Source: Bacillota bacterium
GTDB lineage: Bacteria; Bacillota; Clostridia; Peptostreptococcales; Anaerovoracaceae
Direction: 5' to 3'
Assembly: GCA_016302925.1 (NCBI GenBank)
Contig: JAEDMR010000011.1
Location: 1 to 20,110 of the forward strand
Length of the DNA stretch: 20,110 nucleotides
Numbering within the stretch: the first letter of the stretch is position 1; the number at the start of each line of letters is the position of its first letter. The notes beneath the pieces were generated by a model, which saw nothing but the letters and a program-made list of their open reading frames with translations, was not told where the DNA came from and made no database searches. Of the stretch, positions 6,768 to 14,346 are shown in pieces. The position numbers and the translations under genes were made by a program.

Positions 6768-7571
6768 ATGAACAGATTACAGGGAAAAGCAGCAATCGTT
6801 ACAGGATCCACCAGCGGGATCGGGATCGGAATTGCGAGATTGTTTGCATCAGAAGGTGCGAAAGTTGTTATATGCGGGCGACGAGCGGAAAAAGGCCAGG
6901 CCGTGGTTGACAGAATTGCAGCAGAAGGCGGAGACGCATGGTTCCACTCCATGGACATGACAGACGTGGACAGTATTACGAAGTTATTTGCTGATACAGC
7001 AGAAAAGTATGGGAAGATAGACATCCTTGTCAATAATGCGGCGAATGTAGGCCTGAAGGACGGCCGCGTCGATGAGCTGACACTGGAAATGTGGGATGCT
7101 ATCATCCAGAGCGATCTGCGGGGGACTTTCTTCTCCGTGAAGAGCATCCTTCCGTATATGCTGGAGAACGAAAACGGCGGATCTATCATTAACATCGGAT
7201 CCATGGCGACCTGCGGAGGAGATTTGGGCTCTGCGGCTTATGCATGTGCGAAAGCCGGCGTAAACATGCTTACCCAGTATACCGCTGCGGAGTATGGAAA
7301 GCAAAAAATACGATGCAATTGTGTACGTCCGGGTCTGATTGTTACCCCGGAAAACGAGTCCCGTGTTCCGCAGACTCTGAAGGATATTTTCCTGAACAAT
7401 ATTCTGGTTGACCGATACGGGTGTCCGGAAGATATCGGGCATTTGTGCGTATACCTCGCATCGGACGAAAGCAGCTATGTAACGGGGCAGATCATGAATG
7501 TTGACGGCGGACTGAACTCTCATGTTTCAACACTGAGTGAATTCCGCAGGCTGAATTCTCGTACATGGTAA
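6768..7571 (+). CDS. Short-chain dehydrogenase/reductase (SDR), 267 aa
   Basis: A classical SDR oxidoreductase that uses NAD(P)(H) to oxidise an alcohol or reduce a ketone; the substrate is not evident. The coenzyme motif TGSTSGIG is at 12-19, the structural NNAA at 89-92, and the catalytic triad is S145, Y158 and K162 (Y-A-C-A-K). The two arginines after the second strand (CGRR, 38-39) suggest NADP(H) preference. Length is usual for the family, with an extra C-terminal tail of about 20 residues after the VDGG motif. The ATG at 6768 follows AAAGGA. It is a single-gene unit, convergent with the lysine locus and separated from it by a strong terminator. Gut clostridial hydroxysteroid dehydrogenases belong to this family, but nothing here proves that activity. 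Confidence 0.88.
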   Translation: MNRLQGKAAIVTGSTSGIGIGIARLFASEGAKVVICGRRAEKGQAVVDRIAAEGGDAWFHSMDMTDVDSITKLFADTAEKYGKIDILVNNAANVGLKDGRVDELTLEMWDAIIQSDLRGTFFSVKSILPYMLENENGGSIINIGSMATCGGDLGSAAYACAKAGVNMLTQYTAAEYGKQKIRCNCVRPGLIVTPENESRVPQTLKDIFLNNILVDRYGCPEDIGHLCVYLASDESSYVTGQIMNVDGGLNSHVSTLSEFRRLNSRTW

Positions 7572-7602
7572 ATGGTTTGTAGATTGTGCAGTTTCCTGCA
7601 CC

Positions 7603-7646
7603 ACAACGAAAAAACGGCGGACTCGCATCCGCCGTTTTATTGTTGT
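7603..7646. terminator. Bidirectional intrinsic terminator
   Basis: AAAACGGCGGA (7611-7621) and TCCGCCGTTTT (7628-7638) form an 11-bp stem with a 6-nt loop. The stem is lengthened by outer CACAAC/GTTGTG pairing. A/T runs on both arms give U tails both ways. It ends both the SDR gene (+) and the atoD-atoA transcript (-). Confidence 0.9.
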
Positions 7647-7660
7647 GCAAAATCTGAAGT

Positions 7661-8317
7661 TTATTCTTCTTCCATTGCCTTCATGTTCGGGTCTTTATGC
7701 AGTTCGCAGCCGGTTGCAGCCTGGATATCTTCCCAGGTGTAGTCCGGATGTAACTCGGTTACCCAGATACCGTCTTCTCTGACTTCCATTACACCCATTT
7801 CGGTGATGATCTTGGAAACGCACTTTTCTGCAGTCAGCGGCAGATTGCATTTCTTTAAGATCTTATGAGCACCCTTCTGGGTGTGCATCATAACGATGAT
7901 AACTTCCGGGCAGCCTACGCACAGATCCATAGCTCCGCCCATACCTGCAACCTTCTTGCCAGGTACGATCCAGTTAGCCAGGTCGCCGTTTTCAGCAACT
8001 TCCATAGCGCCAAGTACGGTAGCCTTTACATGGCCGCCTCTTACCAGACCGAAGGATTCTGCAGTGTCGAAGTACTTTACTCTCGGCAGAGCAGTTACAT
8101 ATGTACCGCCGGAGTTAATGATGTCCACATCCAGATTGGAAGCATCAGCAACTGCATCGATACCGGCAAATCCGTTTTCGGAGTGGCAGGTAACCATGAT
8201 ATCTTCAGGGATATAGTCAGCAACCATGGTCGGCAGGCCGATGCCCAGGTTGATGAAATCACCATCTTCAAATTCTTTTGCGCATCTCTTCGCAATTCTT
8301 ACTTTTAAATCTGCCAT
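7661..8317 (-). CDS. atoA: CoA-transferase subunit B (acetoacetate:butyrate/acetate type)
   Basis: The beta subunit of a family I CoA-transferase. With AtoD it moves CoA between acyl groups; in lysine fermentation it converts acetoacetate plus butyryl-CoA into acetoacetyl-CoA plus butyrate. The 218-aa protein shows the subunit-B motifs GIGLPT (25-30), SENG (46-49) with the catalytic glutamate E47 that forms the glutamyl-CoA thioester, and a GMGGAMDL loop. Its start overlaps the end of atoD by 13 bp, so the two are translationally coupled. Acyl specificity cannot be read from the sequence. It is assigned here by its place beside kamABCDE. Confidence 0.9.
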   Translation of the reverse strand: MADLKVRIAKRCAKEFEDGDFINLGIGLPTMVADYIPEDIMVTCHSENGFAGIDAVADASNLDVDIINSGGTYVTALPRVKYFDTAESFGLVRGGHVKATVLGAMEVAENGDLANWIVPGKKVAGMGGAMDLCVGCPEVIIVMMHTQKGAHKILKKCNLPLTAEKCVSKIITEMGVMEVREDGIWVTELHPDYTWEDIQAATGCELHKDPNMKAMEEE

Positions 8318-9030
8318 TTCTTTTCTCCTTCCGCAATAGCTTCTACCAGAACGCCTGCTACACCAAAGTAGTCAGGGTCGATTTCACCGATTTCCACAAT
8401 CTTTTCCGGTGCGATGATGGTGTGCTTTGCAGCGCCTGCCATCACGTAGTTGAAGTTCTTGGTTGCCTTGGAGCAGTAGTAGTTACCGAATTTATCCGCA
8501 ACGGAAGGTCTGATGAAAGCATAGTCAGCAAATAAAGGCAGTTCAAACAGATACTTTTTGCCTTCAATTTCTACAACTTTCTTTTTTCTTCCCAGCTCAT
8601 CCAGTTCGGTTTCCATCGGAGTACCAACACCGGTCGGAGTCAGTACACCGCCCAGTCCGTAAGCAGCAGCTCTGATCTTTTCAGCCAGAGTACCCTGCGG
8701 AACCAGAGTGTATCTCAGAGTGCCTTCAGCAAACTGTTCATTCAGTTTCGGGTTTACGCCTAAGTGGGAAGCGATGATGTGGTCAACCATATGGTGTTCC
8801 AGTAACTTACCGATACCTCTTGCAGTCTTGCCGGCGAATTCGCCTGCCGGCTGGCCGACGTCCAGACCACCGTCGTTACCGATGACAGTCAGGTGCTTTA
8901 CGCCCTTTCTTACCAGAGCGTCCATCAGAATTTCAGGTGAACCAGTACCCAGGAAGCCGCCGACCATAATGGTCATACCGTCTTTTACGCCTGCAACTGC
9001 TTCATCTGCAGTCATAATTTTGTTAATCAT
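8305..9030 (-). CDS. atoD: CoA-transferase subunit A
   Basis: The alpha subunit of the same CoA-transferase as the gene that follows. The 241-aa protein has the family's oxyanion/CoA-binding loop GGFLGTGSPE (24-33) and the usual length. ATG 9030 is preceded by GAAAGGTG. It is the first gene of a two-gene unit with its own promoter (9117-9145) and a leader hairpin. The 155-bp gap separates it from kamE, whereas kamC, kamD and kamE are only 13-14 bp apart. Some read-through from the kam operon is possible, since no terminator follows kamE. Confidence 0.9.
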   Translation of the reverse strand: MINKIMTADEAVAGVKDGMTIMVGGFLGTGSPEILMDALVRKGVKHLTVIGNDGGLDVGQPAGEFAGKTARGIGKLLEHHMVDHIIASHLGVNPKLNEQFAEGTLRYTLVPQGTLAEKIRAAAYGLGGVLTPTGVGTPMETELDELGRKKKVVEIEGKKYLFELPLFADYAFIRPSVADKFGNYYCSKATKNFNYVMAGAAKHTIIAPEKIVEIGEIDPDYFGVAGVLVEAIAEGEKKWQI

Positions 9031-9081
9031 TGTTATTTCACCTTTCTTAAAATTACTTATACATCAACCTGCACAACTCGA

Positions 9082-9109
9082 ATTGGCGGGACATAACTGC
9101 CCCACCAAT
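9082..9109 (-). other. Hairpin at the predicted 5' end of the atoD-atoA mRNA
   Basis: On the minus strand ATTGGTGGG (9101-9109) pairs with CCCGCCAAT (9082-9090) around a 10-nt loop, with one G-U pair. The predicted start site, about 7 nt from the -10 box (9117-9122), falls right at the base of the stem. The mRNA would therefore begin with a stem-loop. Confidence 0.6.
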
Positions 9110-9116
9110 CGTTAAA

Positions 9117-9145
9117 AGTATATCACACCTTTTTCTTCCTGTAAA
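9117..9145 (-). promoter_or_regulatory. Sigma-70-type promoter for atoD-atoA
   Basis: On the minus strand TTTACA (9140-9145) and TATACT (9117-9122) are separated by exactly 17 bp. It lies in the only long gap at this end of the locus. It implies that the CoA-transferase can be expressed independently of the sigma-54 promoter at 18017-18033. Confidence 0.75.
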
Positions 9146-9185
9146 GTCTTTTGAAGTCTTTTATGCTGTGATTGTGTATAAATAT

Positions 9186-9974
9186 CTATCTGTCCGCGAT
9201 ATTTGCTTTCTTTTCCCAGCCGCGCTTCTGTACTTCCTGCATAACGAAGGACATGACGTGTTCTGCATACTTGCCAGGACCGAAACCGGCATCATAGCCC
9301 AGTTCCTGTGCAAGTTCGTGGGAGATTCTCGGACCGCCGCAGGTCAGGATGATCTTGTCTCTCAGACCTTCTGCTTCCATCAGTTCTGCCATCTTGGTCA
9401 GGTTCATGATATGAATATCTTTCTGAGTAACCGTCTGAGATACCAGAATTGCATCCGCATTTACTTCCTTTGCCTTCGCAATCAGCGCTTCGCAAGGAAC
9501 CTGGGAACCCATGTTGTAAGCCACTACGTTCTTGAATCTTTCCAGACCAAAGTGACCGTGGAAGCCCTTCATCTGGATGATTGCGTCGATACCTACGGTA
9601 TGTGCGTCGGATTCAATGGAAGCGCCGACAACAACGATATCTCTGCCGATGTTTTCGCCGATCCATTCGCCGCACTCGACTCTGTCATATACTTCGCCCT
9701 CTACCTTCGGAACCACGATCTGCGTGTAGTCGATGGTCGGAGTTGCACATCCGTATACATTGAAGAACGTATAACCCTTGGTCAGCTCGCAGTAGTAAGC
9801 CACGTTTGGTTCTTCCAGACCCAGCTTCTTCGCATACTGCTTGGCGCATTCTTCTGCTTCTTCACCGTAAGGTACAGGAAGCGTAAACGCAAGCTGCACT
9901 TTACCGTCATTTAATGCGTCGCCGTAAGGCTTCACTTTCGTTAAATCTACCTGTGTAGTTGCACATGTTGTCAT
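9186..9974 (-). CDS. kamE: Lysine 5,6-aminomutase, beta subunit (cobalamin- and PLP-binding)
   Basis: With KamD it forms the adenosylcobalamin- and PLP-dependent enzyme that moves the terminal amino group of beta-lysine, giving 3,5-diaminohexanoate (also D-lysine to 2,5-diaminohexanoate). The 262-aa protein has the base-off B12 motif D-A-H-T-V-G (D123, H125, G128), where H125 is the lower cobalt ligand. K136 lies 11 residues after it. In the Clostridium sticklandii enzyme the B12 histidine and the PLP Schiff-base lysine (H133/K144) have the same 11-residue spacing, so both cofactor residues are intact. A Rossmann-like B12 fold follows, with ILVSQ and ILTCGGPR segments. The start has GGGAGGTG upstream, 14 bp after kamD. 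Confidence 0.95.
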   Translation of the reverse strand: MTTCATTQVDLTKVKPYGDALNDGKVQLAFTLPVPYGEEAEECAKQYAKKLGLEEPNVAYYCELTKGYTFFNVYGCATPTIDYTQIVVPKVEGEVYDRVECGEWIGENIGRDIVVVGASIESDAHTVGIDAIIQMKGFHGHFGLERFKNVVAYNMGSQVPCEALIAKAKEVNADAILVSQTVTQKDIHIMNLTKMAELMEAEGLRDKIILTCGGPRISHELAQELGYDAGFGPGKYAEHVMSFVMQEVQKRGWEKKANIADR

Positions 9975-9988
9975 TGTATTACACCTCC

Positions 9989-11542
9989 CTATTCATGATC
10001 CAGGAATAATTCGATAAACGGATTGAAGTAGTTTTCGCCCTTCGTGCAGACGCCTTCCAGACCGTGGCCGCCGTCGAACGGACGCTTTACGCCGCCGAAG
10101 ATACCCTTTTCGATGGTGGAGAACAGGCCTTCTTTTTCTACTTCTGCCAGCAGAGCGTCTGCTTTGCCCAGAACTTCCTGTGCTCTCTTCTGGATGATAC
10201 CATCCTGCTTGAATTCCACTTCATCACCGATGTGTCTGCAGTTATTGAAGATATACTGTGCGTTTTCGATTGCCAGATATCTGTCCTGCATCAGCGGAGT
10301 ATGAATTGCTTCGGTCAGCATACCGGTTAACAGAATGGACTGGTGGGTCCATACGGTTACCAGGTTGAACAGCGCATCCTGCAGGTGACCTCTGAAGATG
10401 TTTCCGGTCATGAACTTTGTAGGAGGCATATATTTTAATCTTGCTTTCGGGAAGATTTCTCTTGCCATCTGTGCCTGTGCCAGTTCCAGCAGGAAGCCGT
10501 CTTCCGTAGCAGGGTCCATTTCAAATGCATGGCCCAGACCCATCTGCTCTTCCGGAATGTTTGCCAGAACAGCAAACTGTTCGTTGATGAACTGGGAAGC
10601 AGTTACAGTATGTGCAGCTTCGATTGCATCATCTGTGGTCAGGTAGTTATCTTCACCGGAGTTGAAGATAATACCGCAGTAACCGATGATAACTCTGGAC
10701 ATGAACTGGTCAACCAGTGTTCTCTGCATGTTGATGTCTCTGAACAGGATGCCGTAAATTGCATCGTTCAGCATAACATCCAGTCTTTCCAGTGCTCCCA
10801 TGGCAGCGATTTCAGGCATGCACATGCCGGAGGAGTAGTTGCACAGTCTGATGTATCTGCCGACTTCTTCGCCAACTTCATCCAGTGCTTTTCTCATGAT
10901 TCTGAAGTTTTCCTGTGTAGCGTAAGTACCGCCGAAACCTTCGGTTGTCGGGCCGTAAGGTACATAGTCCAGCAGGGACTGGGCAGTGGTACGGATTACA
11001 GCGATAACATCAGCACCCTGTCTTGCAGCAGCCTGTGCCTGGATCACGTCCTCGTAGATGTTGCCGGTAGCAACGATTACATAGATGTACGGTTCCTTGC
11101 CTTCGCCGATGGTGTTCAGGTATTCCTGTCTCTTTGCCTTCTGTTCGTCAATTCTTGCGAAGGTAGCCTTGATGGCAGGCTTTAATGCTTCCGCAGCTTC
11201 CTCCTGCGTGCAGGTCGGCAGCTTCACGATGTCCAGCTTGCCTGCAGCGATTTCCTCTGCAATTTCCTGCGGAGTCTTGCCGGTCTGCACGATGGCATTC
11301 CCCATCAGGTATGCAACACCTGTCGGCAGAGCACCTGCTTCCTTGATGTGATCCACAACTACGTTTGGCAGCGGATTGTCAACATCGTCAACACCGTCAA
11401 CGCCCAGCAGTCTCAGAATGGTTCTTTCTGTGGATACTGTTGTATGACGGTCAATAAAATCCTGCATGTCGTGTGCAATGTTTGCTGCATGCTGACGAGC
11501 ACTGTCAACGACTTTTGAATCAAGATTTAATTTGCTTTTCAT
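9989..11542 (-). CDS. kamD: Lysine 5,6-aminomutase, alpha subunit
   Basis: The large TIM-barrel subunit of lysine 5,6-aminomutase. It houses the active site in which the 5'-deoxyadenosyl radical meets the PLP-bound substrate. At 517 aa it has the family's full length. The recognisable run includes GVDGVDDVDNPLPN near the N-terminus, YVPYGPTTEGFGGTYATQEN and GHAFEMDPATEDGFLLE mid-protein, and KFMTGNIFRGHLQDALFN later. It starts 13 bp after kamC, with AAAGGAG overlapping the kamC stop region, and is followed after 14 bp by kamE. This tight packing suggests kamC, kamD and kamE are made together. No frame damage is visible. Confidence 0.95.
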   Translation of the reverse strand: MKSKLNLDSKVVDSARQHAANIAHDMQDFIDRHTTVSTERTILRLLGVDGVDDVDNPLPNVVVDHIKEAGALPTGVAYLMGNAIVQTGKTPQEIAEEIAAGKLDIVKLPTCTQEEAAEALKPAIKATFARIDEQKAKRQEYLNTIGEGKEPYIYVIVATGNIYEDVIQAQAAARQGADVIAVIRTTAQSLLDYVPYGPTTEGFGGTYATQENFRIMRKALDEVGEEVGRYIRLCNYSSGMCMPEIAAMGALERLDVMLNDAIYGILFRDINMQRTLVDQFMSRVIIGYCGIIFNSGEDNYLTTDDAIEAAHTVTASQFINEQFAVLANIPEEQMGLGHAFEMDPATEDGFLLELAQAQMAREIFPKARLKYMPPTKFMTGNIFRGHLQDALFNLVTVWTHQSILLTGMLTEAIHTPLMQDRYLAIENAQYIFNNCRHIGDEVEFKQDGIIQKRAQEVLGKADALLAEVEKEGLFSTIEKGIFGGVKRPFDGGHGLEGVCTKGENYFNPFIELFLDHE

Positions 11543-11555
11543 CCTCGTTTCTCCT

Positions 11556-13196
11556 TTATTTTAAATACTTCTGCGCACCATCGATGATCTCTTTGCTGAT
11601 TCCCAGCATCTTCGCGATGTTCAGCGCATCCTTCGGTATCTGCCCCTGCCGCTGTACGCGGTAGAGCCGGTAGTCCATATACTTGGAAATAATGTTGATC
11701 CGCTCACGCCGGTTTGCATACTGGATTTCCCTGTTCAGTTTGCCGAAATCCGCGTCTGCAAGCCCTCTCACCTGCATATTGATGACACCTTCCGTTTCCG
11801 TTACCGTTTCAAAGTGTGTCGTAATCAGCGTAATATACGGTTTCTCCTTCAAATAGTCCACCAGACTTCTCGTCAGAGCCAGTCCCTCCACCGGGTTCGT
11901 CCCGCTGGCAATTTCGTCAATTAATAAAACCGACCGATCACTGCTTTTGTCCAGGATCTCCTTCAATTCTTCCATTTCGCTTCCGAAACTGGAAAGACCT
12001 CTTTCGACAGACTGACTGTCGCCGATGAGCATCTGCATGTAGTTGGAGAGCCCGACCCTGGCATGCCGGCATGGCACGAAGAAGCCATACTGGGCCAGAA
12101 CGGACACCTGTCCGACCAACTTCAGTGATATTGTTTTTCCACCCATATTCGCGCCCGTAATGCAAGTAACTCCATCGCCCAGGGAGATACTTACCGGACA
12201 GTACTTCTTACCCTTTTTATTGAGGATGTCTTCAACCTGAAGATTCCGTCCCTCCTCAATTTCTATAATATGCTCCTCTGTGATTTCAGGCCGTGTACAG
12301 CTGTGTTCCATGGCATAGGATGCCTTTCCCAGAGCCAGATCCAGCGCACCCATTCGCTGGCAGTTTCCGGTCAGGCAGTTCTCCCATACAGAAATCTTCT
12401 GTGACAGATCGGCCCGGATGGCTTCCTCTTCCTCTTCCATCTGAAGATTCAGGTTCTCCATCTCCTTCACATATTCATATACCGTACCAAATGGTTTCAG
12501 CTGGAATGTCAGGGACATGTAGTCCTCGTACACCAGCTCCAGATCCGGAATGGATTTCACCTTTTCCAGATCCGGATGTGACCGGGATACCGTAATATCA
12601 AACTTCGGCGTCAGCTGAATCCCATATTCCTTACGGATGGCTTCCCGCTTTGCCTTCTGCTCTTTTCGGATTTCCAGCTCAATGCGCCGTTTCTCCTGCC
12701 GGAACTGTCCCAGTTTTTCCGAGAACTCATCGTATATGTAGAACGTGTTGATCCTGTCTCTGCGGGGATCCAGCACGTCCAGCAGCTCCGTCGTATCCTC
12801 CAGTCTGTATTCTTCAGGCACGCTGCTGCTCCCTTCCAGGAGCTGCGACAGCCTTCTCATCTGCAGAAGCAGTGTTTTCACTTCGTAAATCTCAACAACG
12901 GAAAGAACTGATTTCGCACTGCGGCTTAAGGTGTAGGACACATCCTTCACCTCCATGAACAGCTCTCCGATCTGCTCCACCAGACGCGGATTCTCCCCGG
13001 CGAAGGCAATCATGCGGTCCACTTTATCCAGCTCTTCACGCAGATCTTCCTCTTCTCCCGGGAAGTAAGGCCGTATTTCCTTTAACTGTTTTTTTCCGAA
13101 GGGAGTATTCAGGTTCATGCACGACAGGATATATTCCAGACCTGTCTCCGTTCTTGTTTTCACGTTGGCCAGTCTTCTGTTCTTGCCTGCTCTCAT
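11556..13196 (-). CDS. kamC: MutS-like ATPase KamC (probable lysine 5,6-aminomutase reactivase ATPase)
   Basis: A 546-aa protein with the MutS-type ABC ATPase at its C-terminus. It has Walker A GANMGGKT (348-355), a MutS-like signature SQSVERGLSSFGSEM (395-409), Walker B VLLIDE (423-428) and the following TTHFET with H461. The N-terminal 300 residues are helical and charged, with coiled-coil-like stretches at about 160-190 and 240-270. They lack the MutS mismatch-binding domain, so this is not a mismatch repair protein. Genes of this type sit between kamA and kamD in other lysine-fermenting bacteria and are named kamC. A role in reactivating the B12 enzyme by exchanging damaged cobalamin is the accepted annotation as I recall it; the sequence itself shows only an ATPase. 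Confidence 0.85.
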   Translation of the reverse strand: MRAGKNRRLANVKTRTETGLEYILSCMNLNTPFGKKQLKEIRPYFPGEEEDLREELDKVDRMIAFAGENPRLVEQIGELFMEVKDVSYTLSRSAKSVLSVVEIYEVKTLLLQMRRLSQLLEGSSSVPEEYRLEDTTELLDVLDPRRDRINTFYIYDEFSEKLGQFRQEKRRIELEIRKEQKAKREAIRKEYGIQLTPKFDITVSRSHPDLEKVKSIPDLELVYEDYMSLTFQLKPFGTVYEYVKEMENLNLQMEEEEEAIRADLSQKISVWENCLTGNCQRMGALDLALGKASYAMEHSCTRPEITEEHIIEIEEGRNLQVEDILNKKGKKYCPVSISLGDGVTCITGANMGGKTISLKLVGQVSVLAQYGFFVPCRHARVGLSNYMQMLIGDSQSVERGLSSFGSEMEELKEILDKSSDRSVLLIDEIASGTNPVEGLALTRSLVDYLKEKPYITLITTHFETVTETEGVINMQVRGLADADFGKLNREIQYANRRERINIISKYMDYRLYRVQRQGQIPKDALNIAKMLGISKEIIDGAQKYLK

Positions 13197-13217
13197 AATC
13201 TTCTCCCTCTTTTTCCT

Positions 13218-13233
13218 GCCGCCTGCAGGCGGC
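13218..13233. repeat. Perfect 16-bp palindrome between kamB and kamC
   Basis: GCCGCCTGCAGGCGGC occupies most of the 44-bp gap between kamB and kamC. It can fold as a 6-bp GC stem with a TGCA loop. No T run follows on the minus strand, so it is not a normal terminator. It lies close to the kamC ribosome site. Confidence 0.65.
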
Positions 13234-13240
13234 TGTAATT

Positions 13241-14257
13241 CTATTTCCTTACATCAATCAGCTGCATATCCGGGATTGCTTCCCGCATGGCGGCAATCAG
13301 TGCTTCGCTTTCAAAGGAATATCCCCGCGGTGACCACGGATTTACCGTGATGGCCGCCACTTCAATGTTCTTCAGCACACTGACCCGGAATCCCTTCTTC
13401 CGCAGCTTCCCCCAGTCCATCGCGTTGATAAAGATCTTGGTCGGATCCTTCAGTACAAACCGCACCTGCTTCAGCTTTTTCGGACTGATATCGCAGATCA
13501 CGCTGTTTGTAAAAGCACCCGGAATATATACATACTCCGTTTCCGCATCAATCGCCTCATCAATAAACCGGCTTCCGCCCAGTCCTGTCTTCAGATCCAG
13601 CGCAACGGTTTTCTCTCCTTTTATGAGCAGAATCCTATCCTGGAACAGATTCTCCTCAATCTGCCTGCGTGCCGGAGAATTCTCCAGCTCGTCCAGACTG
13701 TAAAGGGACACCAGATGTGCTGTTTCCTCCACCACTTTTTTCATGTTTCTGGAAAGAACGGCACCCGTTGATAAAATGATAGCATCGGATGTCTCCGGAG
13801 ATGCGATGGCTTTCCGGTCGATGGCTCCGTCAATCAGAATCAGGTCACAACCATAGCCAAACAACTCTTCACAGACTCTCTTGGTATCCATGGCGGCCGG
13901 CGGACCGGCAATCTGTACGTACCCGCTGTCTGCAACCCTGCAGATGAGCAGATCACCCATCGGCGTGGAATATCTGGTTTTTTTCAGAATCTCCATGCCT
14001 GCATCTGCCATGTCGTAAAGCTGCGTCGGCACGGTTACGATGGTGTCCTGATCCAGATAGATTCTCGGCTTTTCGGTTCCGGTGACCAGATCCTGGGTTT
14101 CTCCGTCACGCCCGATGGATGTGACTCCCAGCCGGATGCCTTCGTCCATGGCCTCTTCAATCAGATAATTGAGGGCTGTGGTCTTCCCGGCATTTTTCGC
14201 CATGCCTACAATGGACAAAGTCTTGTATTTCGTTGATAAATCGTATAGTAAACCCAT
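13241..14257 (-). CDS. kamB: KamB, P-loop protein (probable reactivase subunit partner of KamC)
   Basis: A 338-aa protein beginning with a P-loop: GMAKNAGKTT (18-27), preceded by a hydrophobic strand (TLSIVG). CDLILIDGAIDRKA looks like a Walker B or switch strand of the SIMIBI-type GTPases and ATPases. The segment SPETSDAIILSTGAVLSRNMKKVV continues a nucleotide-binding fold, and the C-terminal third is unrecognised. It lies directly between kamA and the MutS-like kamC, the place occupied by kamB in known lysine-fermentation clusters. The likely role, with KamC, is upkeep of the KamDE cobalamin enzyme. This is inference from gene order and from the known use of P-loop chaperones for B12 mutases. 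ATG 14257 has AAAAGGA upstream. Confidence 0.78.
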   Translation of the reverse strand: MGLLYDLSTKYKTLSIVGMAKNAGKTTALNYLIEEAMDEGIRLGVTSIGRDGETQDLVTGTEKPRIYLDQDTIVTVPTQLYDMADAGMEILKKTRYSTPMGDLLICRVADSGYVQIAGPPAAMDTKRVCEELFGYGCDLILIDGAIDRKAIASPETSDAIILSTGAVLSRNMKKVVEETAHLVSLYSLDELENSPARRQIEENLFQDRILLIKGEKTVALDLKTGLGGSRFIDEAIDAETEYVYIPGAFTNSVICDISPKKLKQVRFVLKDPTKIFINAMDWGKLRKKGFRVSVLKNIEVAAITVNPWSPRGYSFESEALIAAMREAIPDMQLIDVRK

Positions 14258-14278
14258 CTGAAAAAATCCTTTTCATAT

Positions 14279-14306
14279 CTGTGGGGAGGCAAAAGCCTCC
14301 CCGCAG
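14279..14306. repeat. Strong stem-loop between kamA and kamB
   Basis: GGGGAGGC (14283-14290) and GCCTCCCC (14295-14302) form a perfect 8-bp stem with a 4-nt loop. Outer CTG/CAG arms extend it on the plus strand through a U-G pair. On the minus (coding) strand no T run follows, so it is probably an mRNA processing or stability element rather than a terminator. Confidence 0.65.
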
Positions 14307-14346
14307 GTATTTTTTATATTACCCGGCAGTCCGGATGAGCTGCATC

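Noticed and set aside
8305..8317. Overlap of atoD and atoA as a possible frameshift
   Set aside because: Both proteins are full length with intact motifs; a 13-bp overlap is ordinary translational coupling.
11556..13196. DNA mismatch repair MutS2
   Set aside because: It has the MutS ATPase but no Smr or mismatch-binding domain, and its place between kamB and kamD points to KamC.
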